Assembly: GCA_046760105.1 (NCBI GenBank) | Contig: JBHIDJ010000041.1 | Location: forward strand, 1 to 24,063 | Length of the DNA: 24,063 nt | Direction of reading: 5' to 3' | Source of the DNA: JBHIDJ01 sp046760105 | GTDB taxonomy: Bacteria; Pseudomonadota; Gammaproteobacteria; Acidiferrobacterales; SPGG2 | Shown: positions 7,417-14,924 of the stretch, one piece after another | Layout of the letters: each line of letters starts with the position of its first letter | How positions within the stretch are numbered: position 1 is the stretch's first letter | The notes under the pieces: model-generated | Seen by the model: the letters and a program-made list of their open reading frames with translations, nothing else | The model's database searches: none | Told to the model about the DNA's origin: nothing | Program-made: the position numbers and the translations under genes

Positions 7417-8403
7417 GTGCGTGCGGCGTGGTTTGAAACATGCGGGTCAGCGGCTGAAGTGCTCAAGGTTGGTGAACAGGAAACGCCTGAGCCAGCGCAT
7501 GGTGAGGTGCGTGTCCGGCTGTACGCGTCAGGCGTCAATCCGTCTGATGTCAAGAAGCGCGCGGGCCTACAGCCTGCACCCATCGACCAAGGACCGGTCA
7601 TCCCACACAGTGACGGTGCCGGTGTTATCGATGCGGTTGGCTCGGGAGTTCCTAAGTCGCGAATCGGTGAACGCGTATGGGTCTACCAGGCACAGTATCA
7701 GCGCAGATGTGGAACCGCTGCAGAATATATCACCCTGCCTGTAGCGCGCGTGGTTCATCTGCCCGACGAGGCAGACTTTCATGTTGGCGCATGCATGGGG
7801 ATTCCGGCGATGACCGCCCATCGTTGCGTATTTGCCGACGAGGCTGTCGCCGAACAAACGCTCTTAATCACGGGGGCCGCCGGGCGGGTCGGTTACTATG
7901 CTGTGCAGTGGGCCAAGTGGGGCGGTGGCCGCGTGATCGGCACGATCGGCAGTGAAAAACGGATGCGCGATGCGCGCGATGCTGGCGCTGACATGGTGGT
8001 GAACTATCGGGAAGACGATGTTGTGGCAGCTGTAAATGACTTCACCAAAGGCGCTGGTGTCGATCGCGTAATCGATGTTGAGTTTGGCGTGAACTTAGAT
8101 ACAACCCTCAAAGTGATTCGCACCGGCGGGGTGATCGCTACGTATTCCTCGACGCAGGTACCAGAACCAAAGATCCCGTTCTATCCGATGATGTTCAAAT
8201 GCATCACGGTACGCTTCGTGTTGGTCTATGCAATGTCTGAGAAGGCGAAGGAACAGGCCGGCGCCGACATCATGAAGTATCTACAGCAAGCAAAACTCAA
8301 GCACCGCATAGCCGACGCGTACCCGTTGCACGATATTGCCAAGGCGCACGAAGCGATAGAACGGGGCAGCGTGCCGGGCTGTATTCTCGTAGAAATCCCT
8401 TAG
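7417..8403 (+). CDS. Zinc-independent MDR oxidoreductase (quinone reductase-like)
   Basis: A 328-residue medium-chain dehydrogenase/reductase. It has a GroES-like N-terminal half (to about residue 120, with ASGVNPSDVKKRAG and GDGAGVIDAVG-type sequence) and a Rossmann half with GAAGRVG (153-159) for NADPH. The zinc-ligand cysteines of alcohol dehydrogenases are absent, so it belongs with the zeta-crystallin/NADPH:quinone reductase branch, which reduces quinones or activated alkenes in the cytoplasm. The GTG start is supported by GGAGG at 7404-7408, 8 nt upstream. It lies 67 nt after the MATE gene, so the two may form a detoxification pair; its true substrate is unknown. Confidence 0.9.
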   Translation: MRAAWFETCGSAAEVLKVGEQETPEPAHGEVRVRLYASGVNPSDVKKRAGLQPAPIDQGPVIPHSDGAGVIDAVGSGVPKSRIGERVWVYQAQYQRRCGTAAEYITLPVARVVHLPDEADFHVGACMGIPAMTAHRCVFADEAVAEQTLLITGAAGRVGYYAVQWAKWGGGRVIGTIGSEKRMRDARDAGADMVVNYREDDVVAAVNDFTKGAGVDRVIDVEFGVNLDTTLKVIRTGGVIATYSSTQVPEPKIPFYPMMFKCITVRFVLVYAMSEKAKEQAGADIMKYLQQAKLKHRIADAYPLHDIAKAHEAIERGSVPGCILVEIP

Positions 8404-8604
8404 GCCTTTGACCCGCCGTGGTATGGCTAACTGTAGCTTCTGCGGAACCCCCTTGCCCTCCAGAGCGGCGACCCTCACTGGTCCGATGCTGTATCTGTAC
8501 GGCGACTGAGATAAGCGCTCAAGGCACGGGTATGACTTAGAAATGTTTGCCGCGGATTTATCACCGAGTAACCTTGTCTATCCGCACATCGGGGGTATTA
8601 GCCT
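8404..8604. other. Intergenic region before the aminotransferase operon
   Basis: A 201-nt gap expected to carry the promoter for the aminotransferase-to-periplasmic-protein unit. I see no strong -35/-10 pair or terminator. It contains a 28-codon reading frame with a CxxC motif (listed separately). GGGGG at 8591-8595 lies 9 nt ahead of the aminotransferase ATG and probably serves as its ribosome binding site. Confidence 0.4.
8423..8509 (+). CDS. Possible 28-residue CxxC micropeptide or gene remnant
   Basis: The reading frame from ATG 8423 encodes a peptide beginning MANCSFCGTPLPSR and ending MLYLYGD. The CSFCG pair looks like half of a zinc ribbon. There is no Shine-Dalgarno and no second CxxC, so it may be chance or the stub of a lost zinc-ribbon protein. 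Evidence for expression is absent. Confidence 0.18.
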   Translation: MANCSFCGTPLPSRAATLTGPMLYLYGD

Positions 8605-9879
8605 ATGAGCACATTGAGAGATCGTTCGCTCGCCGTTTTTCCCGCAGGCTCGAACGGCGAGTTCAATTTGCCGCCCGAGCTCACAATGGTCATCACTAAC
8701 GGGAAGGGCTGCGAGCTATGGGACAGTGATGGCCGGAAGTTTCTCGACTTTTCCATCGGTTGGGGTTCGGTGCTCGTCGGCCACGCACACCCCAAGATCG
8801 TAGAGGCGGTGACCACTCAAGTACCACTAGGCTCTAACTTCGCTTATATCAACGAGAATGCACTGCTGTTAGCAGAGGAGATTGTGCACCTCAGCCCAGC
8901 TTGTGATGCACTGCGCTTCTGCGCTTCGGGCACGGAAGCGACTATGTATTGTCAGCGATTGGCAAGAGCGTTCACGGGTCGGCCAAGAATTCTCAAATTC
9001 GAGGGTGCCTATCATGGTGCCAATGAGGTCGGCGTTACCAGTTTGTTTCCGTCTAATCCTCCGGATTTCCCCGAACCGGCTCCGACCAGTGCTGGGATCG
9101 ACCATATCGTCAAACACAATGTGCTGGTAGCGCCCTTCAACGATCTGGAGCTGACGCGTCGGATTGTCGCCCAGCATGCGCGCGATCTGGCGGCCATCAT
9201 CGTCGAGCCGCTGCAGCGTTGCACTCCGCCCGCGCCAGGCTTCCTGGAAGGTGTGCGCGAACTAACACGCGAACAGGGTATATTGCTCATCTTCGACGAG
9301 GTCGTGACGGGCTTCCGGCTTGCCTACGGCGGTGCTCAGGAGTACTACGGCGTAGTTCCTGATTTGGTTGCATACGGTAAAGCATTGGGCGGCGGCTACC
9401 CGATTGGCGCGTTTGGTGGCCGCCATGAGATCATGGACATGGTGCGTGAGGATAGAATGGGCAGCGCGTCCTATGTTTGGGTAGCATCTACGCTCGGCGG
9501 TAATCCGATCTCGACAGCGGCGGCGCGTGCGGCGCTGTCAGTGCTGTCTAAAAACGGCGTCTATGAGCGGTTACATGCTGTCGGCCAGTACCTGCGGGAC
9601 GGTATGCGACGAGTACTGAACCGCCGCGAGCTGATGGCCCAAGTAATCGGCGACGGGCCGCTGGCCCAGGTCGTGTTCTCGGATGAGCCCGTCCGCGATT
9701 ACCGTTCCACCCAGCGTGCAGACAAAGAACGCGCGCGCGCGGTGATGCTCGAACTTTTCAAACGCGGCGTGTTTCTCAATCCCATGGGGACCAAGCTCTA
9801 TGTTTCGATCGCGCACGATGAGGCGGTGTGCGACGCCTTCCTCGATCGCTTTGACGACGTGCTCGCTCACGGATTGTGA
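8605..9879 (+). CDS. Class III PLP aminotransferase, glutamate-1-semialdehyde aminomutase-like
   Basis: A 424-residue fold-type I PLP enzyme of the class III family. Landmarks are the substrate/cofactor loop ASGTEATMYCQRLAR, then EGAYHGAN, D231 in FDEVVTGFR, and the PLP lysine K259 in YGKALGGGYPIGAFGG. The order and length resemble glutamate-1-semialdehyde 2,1-aminomutase (HemL), but EPLQRC replaces the usual EPV segment and the neighbours are not haem genes, so it is more likely a catabolic aminotransferase or aminomutase of unknown substrate. It opens a compact unit with the SIS, SDR and cupin genes (gaps of 42, 3 and 78 nt). The ATG is preceded by GGGGG, 9 nt away. Confidence 0.9.
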   Translation: MSTLRDRSLAVFPAGSNGEFNLPPELTMVITNGKGCELWDSDGRKFLDFSIGWGSVLVGHAHPKIVEAVTTQVPLGSNFAYINENALLLAEEIVHLSPACDALRFCASGTEATMYCQRLARAFTGRPRILKFEGAYHGANEVGVTSLFPSNPPDFPEPAPTSAGIDHIVKHNVLVAPFNDLELTRRIVAQHARDLAAIIVEPLQRCTPPAPGFLEGVRELTREQGILLIFDEVVTGFRLAYGGAQEYYGVVPDLVAYGKALGGGYPIGAFGGRHEIMDMVREDRMGSASYVWVASTLGGNPISTAAARAALSVLSKNGVYERLHAVGQYLRDGMRRVLNRRELMAQVIGDGPLAQVVFSDEPVRDYRSTQRADKERARAVMLELFKRGVFLNPMGTKLYVSIAHDEAVCDAFLDRFDDVLAHGL

Positions 9880-9921
9880 GAGTGTTAACCGTCAGCGAAA
9901 CAAACCATCAAGATAGATCTC

Positions 9922-10959
9922 ATGACTTACAACGTTTCCAAATACAAGGCCTACACGCAGATACGGAGTCAGCCTGATGAGCTAGCCCGCCTGCTAGATG
10001 CCTCGGAACCGATCAATGTCGCGGCCAACGCGCTCACTAAAGCTGAACGCATATTCACGGTCGGGACGGGGACGTCACATAACGCAGCATTGATCGCCGC
10101 CTACTGGCTGCGCGCTATCGGCCGTGAGACCTCGGCCTGGACATCATATGACTTCGCGGTCTACGGACCGGAACTTCGATCTACTGACGGTGCCATCGTC
10201 TTCAGCCACAGTGGTCGCAAGCAATACTCACAACGCTCGCTGGAACGGCTGCAGGTAGCAGGCGCAGCTGCCGTTTGGATCGCGGCCCAGAATCCGGACG
10301 TTAAGAACCGGGCAACCGTCACGCTACACACCGTCGCGCGCGAACCATCGTCCATGTTCACGGTCTCGCACACGGCGGCTATGTTGTTGACCGCCCGTCT
10401 CGTCGACCACATGCAACCCGGGAGCTTGGGTAATCTGAAAACGGTACCGGACGCGGTGCGTGCGGCACTGGCAACCGAAGCAGCTGTGCGCGAGCTCGCG
10501 CGTAGCTGGCGTGACGCCAGCGCCATTATTGCCGTGGGTGGCGGCCCGCATGAGGTGAGCGCATTCGAAGTTGCGATCAAACTCAACGAAGGGCCACGCA
10601 TGCGGGCGCACGGCTATGCCATCGAACAGTTCCTGCACGGCCCACAAGCACAAATGCAGTCTGGCGATGCGCTCATCGCGTTTGCCAGCCCGGGGGCAGC
10701 GCTTGAGCGCACACAGGTCGTTGCGCAGTTCGGGCTTGACATCGGCTTACAGGTTGCATGGATCGGACCGATTGATGGTCCGGAAGACACGACGGTTTTG
10801 CCGGTAAGCGAGGTGGGAGAAAGGTTGGCGCCTATCGTGCAAGCCGTGCCGGCGCAACTGCTAGCGACACACCTCGCCGCTCAGCGCGACCTTGACTGCG
10901 ACTCGTTCCGTGAGGACGAAGCCCCATTCAAACAAGCATACGATCGGTACTCGTTGTAA
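9922..10959 (+). CDS. Double-SIS-domain protein, GlmS/FrlB-like
   Basis: A 345-residue cytoplasmic protein with two SIS (sugar isomerase) domains, about 30-165 and 185-325. The first has VGTGTSHNAA and FSHSGRKQYS, aligning with the phosphosugar-binding SxSGxT loop of GlmS. The second has KLNEGPRMRAHGYAIEQFLHGP, matching KLKE...HAEAYAAGELKHGP of GlmS, including its catalytic Glu and His. The C-terminal Lys loop of GlmS is missing; the protein ends DEAPFKQAYDRYSL, and there is no glutaminase domain. It may therefore be a phosphosugar deaminase, deglycase or isomerase (GlmD/FrlB/AgaS type), or only a phosphosugar-binding protein. It is 3 nt upstream of the SDR gene. Confidence 0.85.
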   Translation: MTYNVSKYKAYTQIRSQPDELARLLDASEPINVAANALTKAERIFTVGTGTSHNAALIAAYWLRAIGRETSAWTSYDFAVYGPELRSTDGAIVFSHSGRKQYSQRSLERLQVAGAAAVWIAAQNPDVKNRATVTLHTVAREPSSMFTVSHTAAMLLTARLVDHMQPGSLGNLKTVPDAVRAALATEAAVRELARSWRDASAIIAVGGGPHEVSAFEVAIKLNEGPRMRAHGYAIEQFLHGPQAQMQSGDALIAFASPGAALERTQVVAQFGLDIGLQVAWIGPIDGPEDTTVLPVSEVGERLAPIVQAVPAQLLATHLAAQRDLDCDSFREDEAPFKQAYDRYSL

Positions 10960-10962
10960 GAG

Positions 10963-11712
10963 ATGTCTAAGGTTATGATCATCACCGGTGGCAGCCGTGG
11001 CATCGGTGCAGCGACGGCACGCCTAGCTGGGACTAAAGGTTTTGCCGTCTGTATTAATCACCGCGACAGCCTGGCAGAAGCGCAGGCCGTGATGCACGAT
11101 ATCGAGGCTGCAGGCGCAAAGGCGATTGTGGTACAGGCCGATGTATCGCATGAGGAAGATGTGCTGCGGCTCTTCGAAACCACGGACCGCGAACTCGGCA
11201 CAGTCACCGCGCTTGTAAACAATGCAGGCTTTACGGGGCGTGCCGGTCGTCGGATTGAGGATATCGACGCACCAACGCTCTACAGTGTGTTCAATACTAA
11301 TGCAGTGGCTTCGATACTCTGCGCCCGCGAGGCGATACGCCGAATGTCGACGCACCGTGGCGGACAAGGTGGCAATATCCTCAATATATCTTCTACCGCC
11401 ACGCGCGCCGGCAGCCCCAACGATTGGGTCGACTATGCGGCCTCGAAGGCAGCCATCGACGTATTTACCCAAGGACTGGCGCGCGAAGTCGCCGCAGAGG
11501 GCATTCGCGTGAATGCGGTCGCACCCGGATTGACGGATACCGAGCTCCATGGGCGCGCCGGTGCCCCGAAACGGCTTGACCGCTATATCGCCCAAATACC
11601 CATGAAAAGAGCGGCAACAGCGCAAGAAGTGGCTGAGACAATACTGTGGCTTATCGCCGAGTCACCGGCCTATATAACGGGCGCTGTGCTCCCGGTTTCA
11701 GGAGGACGCTAG
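10963..11712 (+). CDS. Short-chain dehydrogenase/reductase (FabG-like)
   Basis: A 249-residue classical SDR with the cofactor motif TGGSRGIG (8-15), NNAG in the mid-region, catalytic S144 (NISST), Y158 and K162 (YAASK), and the C-terminal ITGAVLPVSGGR. It oxidises or reduces an alcohol/carbonyl with NAD(P)(H). Although close to FabG, it is not beside fatty-acid genes. It starts 3 nt after the SIS gene stop, so translation is coupled, and the pair probably acts on the same sugar- or amino-derived substrate. Substrate and cofactor preference cannot be assigned. Confidence 0.9.
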   Translation: MSKVMIITGGSRGIGAATARLAGTKGFAVCINHRDSLAEAQAVMHDIEAAGAKAIVVQADVSHEEDVLRLFETTDRELGTVTALVNNAGFTGRAGRRIEDIDAPTLYSVFNTNAVASILCAREAIRRMSTHRGGQGGNILNISSTATRAGSPNDWVDYAASKAAIDVFTQGLAREVAAEGIRVNAVAPGLTDTELHGRAGAPKRLDRYIAQIPMKRAATAQEVAETILWLIAESPAYITGAVLPVSGGR

Positions 11713-11790
11713 TGTTCCAGCCGCTTGCCTCGTTGCCCGACTCTTCGTAGTCTAGGGCTTTTCCACTCCTAGGCGCCGAGGGGCGAAACG

Positions 11791-12165
11791 GTGAGCGAGA
11801 AATCTCTGCAGAGATCAGCAGGTGCGCATCATTGGCGCGCAACCCTTGCAGACGCGAAAGCGGCACCCATTCCCGAAGGGGCACGTTCGGCACTCCTAAT
11901 GCACCACGGCAGCATGAAGGTGCGTTACTATGCACCAATGAGTACCGACACGCAGCAACCACATGAGCAGGATGAAATCTACGTGATCGCCTCCGGCTCA
12001 GGCACGTTTGTCAACGGCGACGACCGTGTGCCGTTCGAACCCGGGGATGTACTTTTTGTGCCGGCCCAACAGGTCCACCGATTCGAAGACTTCACCGACG
12101 ACTTCGCTACTTGGGTGGTCTTCTATGGACCCCGCGGAGGCGAAGGGGCTGAAGACGATGCGTAA
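11791..12165 (+). CDS. Small single-domain cupin
   Basis: A 124-residue protein containing one cupin barrel (about 45-118). Likely metal ligands are the His and Glu of PHEQDEIYVIASGSG and the His of PAQQVHRFED; the first motif keeps only one of the usual two histidines. Single cupins of this type are isomerases, dioxygenases or ligand sensors. The GTG start has GAGGGGCG upstream. Its 3' end overlaps the next gene by 8 nt, so it belongs to the preceding operon in spite of the 78-nt gap. Function unknown. Confidence 0.82.
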   Translation: MSEKSLQRSAGAHHWRATLADAKAAPIPEGARSALLMHHGSMKVRYYAPMSTDTQQPHEQDEIYVIASGSGTFVNGDDRVPFEPGDVLFVPAQQVHRFEDFTDDFATWVVFYGPRGGEGAEDDA

Positions 12166-12595
12166 TCCCGCACTTCCACTCATCGCCCTGTTTATCCTGG
12201 CCCTTGCCCCCGCATGCACGGATGAGAAGGGCGGCGATGCGAAGCTCGAAGAAAAGACCACTGATAAGGCGACCGGGCCCCAAGTCAGCGTCAAGGCCGA
12301 TAAGACCCACGCTGTCCAGCCGGGCGACATAATTACTTTGACAGTAACGGTAACAAACTTCACTCTGGATCCATCCAAGATCGGTCAGGCGAACGAGGCT
12401 AATATTGGCCATTACCGCGTCTACCTGGACAAGGCCAGTGTGGCCGACAGCGGGGATGGGTCGATAAAGGTCAACGTGCCTAGTGATATCACTGACGGGT
12501 CACATCGACTCCATGTGGTGCTGCACAATAACGATCGCACTCCGCTCACGCCGCCTGTGGAGGCGGGCGTGTGGCTGATCGTATACAGGCTGTAA
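12158..12595 (+). CDS. Small exported protein, possible lipoprotein
   Basis: A 145-residue protein starting at ATG 12158, inside the end of the cupin gene (8-nt overlap). The N-terminus MRNPALPLIALFILALAPAC is a signal peptide; LAPAC is a weak lipobox because of Pro at -2, so it is either a lipoprotein anchored at Cys20 or a cleaved periplasmic protein. A charged linker (KLEEKTTDKATG) leads to a beta-rich domain with GHYRVYLDK, SHRLHVVLHNNDRTPLTPP and WLIVYRL, which resembles the DUF4399 type of periplasmic immunoglobulin-like domains. That assignment is tentative. A longer upstream frame (to 12008) is open but would run through the cupin gene. Confidence 0.72.
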   Translation: MRNPALPLIALFILALAPACTDEKGGDAKLEEKTTDKATGPQVSVKADKTHAVQPGDIITLTVTVTNFTLDPSKIGQANEANIGHYRVYLDKASVADSGDGSIKVNVPSDITDGSHRLHVVLHNNDRTPLTPPVEAGVWLIVYRL

Positions 12596-12677
12596 CCCTA
12601 AACCTTTACTTCGCTGCCCGAAAATAACAATCGCTTCATTCCGATCAACATATCGGGTCGCTTGCAGGCAAAACTGT

Positions 12678-12706
12678 TTGACTTCGTTCGGATTTGGCGT
12701 GATGAT
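12678..12706 (+). promoter_or_regulatory. Candidate sigma-70 promoter for the ABC operon
   Basis: TTGACT (12678-12683), a 17-nt spacer and GATGAT (12701-12706) match the -35 and -10 consensus at 5/6 and 4/6 positions, 98 nt before the binding-protein start. It is the best promoter-like pair in the 208-nt gap, which otherwise holds a short inverted repeat (CCGAT/ATCGG, 12641-12656). Confidence 0.35.
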
Positions 12707-12790
12707 GTTTGGCTGAAAAAAATTCAATATCCATCACTTTGAAATTTGCCCTGTCACCCACTGGACAGAGCAACACTAAAGAAGAGAAAG

Positions 12791-12796
12791 AGGAGG
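12791..12796 (+). promoter_or_regulatory. Strong Shine-Dalgarno for the binding-protein gene
   Basis: AGGAGG lies 7 nt before the ATG at 12804, within a purine-only run. It is the strongest ribosome binding site in the window, consistent with high expression of a periplasmic binding protein. Confidence 0.8.
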
Positions 12797-12803
12797 AGAA
12801 AAA

Positions 12804-13760
12804 ATGGAGACTACCGTCAAAGCGCTGGCTGTCGCCGCCCTCGTGACGACCCTGGTGTCCGCCCCCGCCGTCGCCGACGTGCCCGAATCGAAGGACCCGG
12901 TCATTCTGACCATTCACGACTGGACGGGTCAGTACATCACTACTCACATTATGGGGCGGGTACTGGAGGAAATGGGTTACAACGTCAAGTATCAGCAGGC
13001 TGATTACATCGCACAGTTTGCGGGTCTCGAATCGGGCGACCTACACGTCGCCATGGAGATGTGGGAGACCACCGGTAAGCAAGCGATGGAGGAGAGCCTT
13101 AAGACCGGCAAAACACTTGATCTGGGCGAGACCGGAATGGTCGCCATCGAGGAATGGTGGTACCCACTGTACATGAAGGAAAAATGTCCGGGCCTGCCCG
13201 ACTGGAAAGCGCTTAACAAATGCGCCAAGGCCTTTTCCACAGCTGAGACGCATCCCAAGGGTCGCTACCTGGGGGGGCCGGTCACGTGGGCCGGCTTTGA
13301 CGATGAGCGTGCCGAGGCATTAGGGCTCGACTATGAGGTCGTGCACGCGGGTACCGATGCTGCCCTGTTCGCCGAAATCAAATCGGCATATGAGCGCAAG
13401 GCACCGATTCTCGCATGGGTCTACACCCCGCACTGGGCCCCGATCCAGTTCCAGGGGGAATGGGTTAATTTTCCGCGTTATACCGATGAGTGTTATAGCG
13501 ACCCGAAATGGGGTATGAATTCCAAGATGGCCTACGACTGCGGCAAGCCGCGCGGTTGGATCAAAAAAGTGGGCTGGAAAGCCGGGAATAAGAAGTGGCC
13601 ATGCGCTTACCAGACCGTGCGCAACTTCAAGATTGACAATCAGTCCATGGGTGAGATGATCGGAAAGGTCGACCTGGAAGGCCAGAAGGTCGACGACGTA
13701 GTCGAAAACTGGATAAAAACGAACAAAGACACTTGGGATAAGTGGACCCAGTGTAGCTAA
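12804..13760 (+). CDS. Quaternary-amine ABC importer, periplasmic binding protein (ProX/OpuAC family)
   Basis: A 318-residue precursor with a signal peptide (about 1-24, ending SAPAVA before D25), secreted to the periplasm. The mature part is an OpuAC-type two-lobed binding protein: DWTGQYITTHIMGRVLEEMGY, then SGDLHVAMEMWETTG, YLGGPVTWAGFDDER, LAWVYTPHWAP. It is rich in Trp and Tyr, as expected for an aromatic cage around a quaternary ammonium group. Six cysteines in the mature part could form disulphides. Ligands in this family include glycine betaine, choline, carnitine, proline betaine and TMAO; which applies here is not decidable by eye. It is the first gene of the importer operon. Confidence 0.9.
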   Translation: METTVKALAVAALVTTLVSAPAVADVPESKDPVILTIHDWTGQYITTHIMGRVLEEMGYNVKYQQADYIAQFAGLESGDLHVAMEMWETTGKQAMEESLKTGKTLDLGETGMVAIEEWWYPLYMKEKCPGLPDWKALNKCAKAFSTAETHPKGRYLGGPVTWAGFDDERAEALGLDYEVVHAGTDAALFAEIKSAYERKAPILAWVYTPHWAPIQFQGEWVNFPRYTDECYSDPKWGMNSKMAYDCGKPRGWIKKVGWKAGNKKWPCAYQTVRNFKIDNQSMGEMIGKVDLEGQKVDDVVENWIKTNKDTWDKWTQCS

Positions 13761-13783
13761 GCAGCATCCCGCCTGTTGATTAG

Positions 13784-13810
13784 TCGCCGGGCGCGGCGTG
13801 CGCCCAGCGA
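13784..13810 (+). promoter_or_regulatory. Stem-loop between binding-protein and ATPase genes
   Basis: TCGC-c-GGGCGC (13784-13794), loop GGCGT, GCGCCC-a-GCGA (13800-13810): ten pairs with one mismatch, no T tract. It begins 24 nt after the binding-protein stop. By analogy with other ABC operons, such a hairpin may protect the upstream mRNA or cut read-through, giving more binding protein than membrane parts. Confidence 0.5.
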
Positions 13811-13841
13811 CGCGAGCTACACATAGGTTAAGAGACGGCCG

Positions 13842-14924
13842 ATGGTGTCGATCGACAAGACCTCACCGCCGGGTCGCAGGGATATTGTCGCGCCCGCGTC
13901 TACCCCCAAGATCTCCTGTAGAGCCCTGTGGAAAGTGTTTGGAAACGGGGCTGAAACATTTCTTGCTAATCACGATTTCGCACCCACCAACGAACAGCTG
14001 ATCAACGCCGGACTGATCGGCGCCGTGCGTGATGCCAGCCTCGAGGTTTTCAAGGGTGAAATCTTTGTCATCATGGGATTATCCGGTTCCGGTAAATCAA
14101 CGCTAGTGCGTTGCATGTCCCGGCTGATCGAGCCTACGACAGGAGAGGTGTTGTTCGAAGACCAGAACCTGCTGGCGACCTCCGAAAAAGAACTCATCGA
14201 AATCCGCCGACATAAAATGGGGATGGTGTTCCAACACTTCGCCCTCCTGCCACACCTGACGGTGTTGGGGAATGTGGCATTCCCGCTTGAGGTGCAGGGT
14301 GTCGACCGCGCCACCCGTGAGCGCCGTGCCCGTGAGATCGTCAGCCTCGTGGGCCTCAAGGGACGCGAGAACTACTACCCACGAGAGCTGTCGGGTGGTC
14401 AACAACAGCGTGTGGGTATTGCCCGCAGTCTGGCGGTGGAGCCTGAGATCTGGCTTCTTGATGAACCCTTCTCGGCCCTTGATCCACTGATCCGGCGTGA
14501 GATGCAGGACGAGTTCTTGCGCCTGCAAAACATGCTACAGAAAACCATCGTATTTATCACACACGATTTCGACGAAGCGATACGCCTAGCCGATCGCATT
14601 GCCATCATGAAAGATGGCGAAATCATCCAGATCGGCACGCCCGAAGAGTTGGTGCTGCAGCCGGCCACCGAATACGTCGCCGAGTTCACCAAAGACATTC
14701 CCCGCGCCAAAGTGCTTTCCGCGCGCGCGATCATGGCGCCGCTCAAAGACGGTGAGACCGTCTCCGGCAGCGTACCTGCCCATACCAAGGTGCAGGATCT
14801 TGCGGAGCAACTCGTCGATAGCCAGACAGATGTCGCAGTCACCGACGATAATGGCAACCCCATCGGACGTTTAAACCGTCAGACGGTGATCGATGTACTA
14901 GTGGGTAAAACGAGCGACTCATGA
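13842..14924 (+). CDS. Quaternary-amine ABC importer, ATPase (ProV/OpuAA family)
   Basis: A 360-residue ABC ATPase with Walker A GLSGSGKST (79-87), signature LSGGQQQR (from 183), Walker B LLDEP with D207/E208, and switch His in FITHDFDEA. The N-terminal stretch WKVFGNGAETFL is typical of the ProV/OpuAA branch. After the nucleotide domain, about residues 280-360 hold a shortened CBS-like regulatory region (VAVTDDNGNPIGRLNRQTVIDVL), the part that senses ionic strength in OpuA-type systems; one CBS repeat seems reduced. Its stop overlaps the permease start (ATGA), so the two are translationally coupled. Confidence 0.92.
   Translation: MVSIDKTSPPGRRDIVAPASTPKISCRALWKVFGNGAETFLANHDFAPTNEQLINAGLIGAVRDASLEVFKGEIFVIMGLSGSGKSTLVRCMSRLIEPTTGEVLFEDQNLLATSEKELIEIRRHKMGMVFQHFALLPHLTVLGNVAFPLEVQGVDRATRERRAREIVSLVGLKGRENYYPRELSGGQQQRVGIARSLAVEPEIWLLDEPFSALDPLIRREMQDEFLRLQNMLQKTIVFITHDFDEAIRLADRIAIMKDGEIIQIGTPEELVLQPATEYVAEFTKDIPRAKVLSARAIMAPLKDGETVSGSVPAHTKVQDLAEQLVDSQTDVAVTDDNGNPIGRLNRQTVIDVLVGKTSDS

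Noticed and set aside
8605..9879. Housekeeping hemL
   Set aside because: Fold and length match, but the neighbours are SIS, SDR and cupin genes and the EPLQRC segment differs from the usual form; a catabolic role is more likely.
12008..12157. Upstream extension of the exported protein gene
   Set aside because: It would run through the cupin gene out of frame and hide the signal peptide that begins at ATG 12158.
12596..12803. Glycine or other riboswitch ahead of the importer operon
   Set aside because: No glycine-aptamer core or other known aptamer pattern could be recognised; only a short inverted repeat and a promoter-like pair are present.
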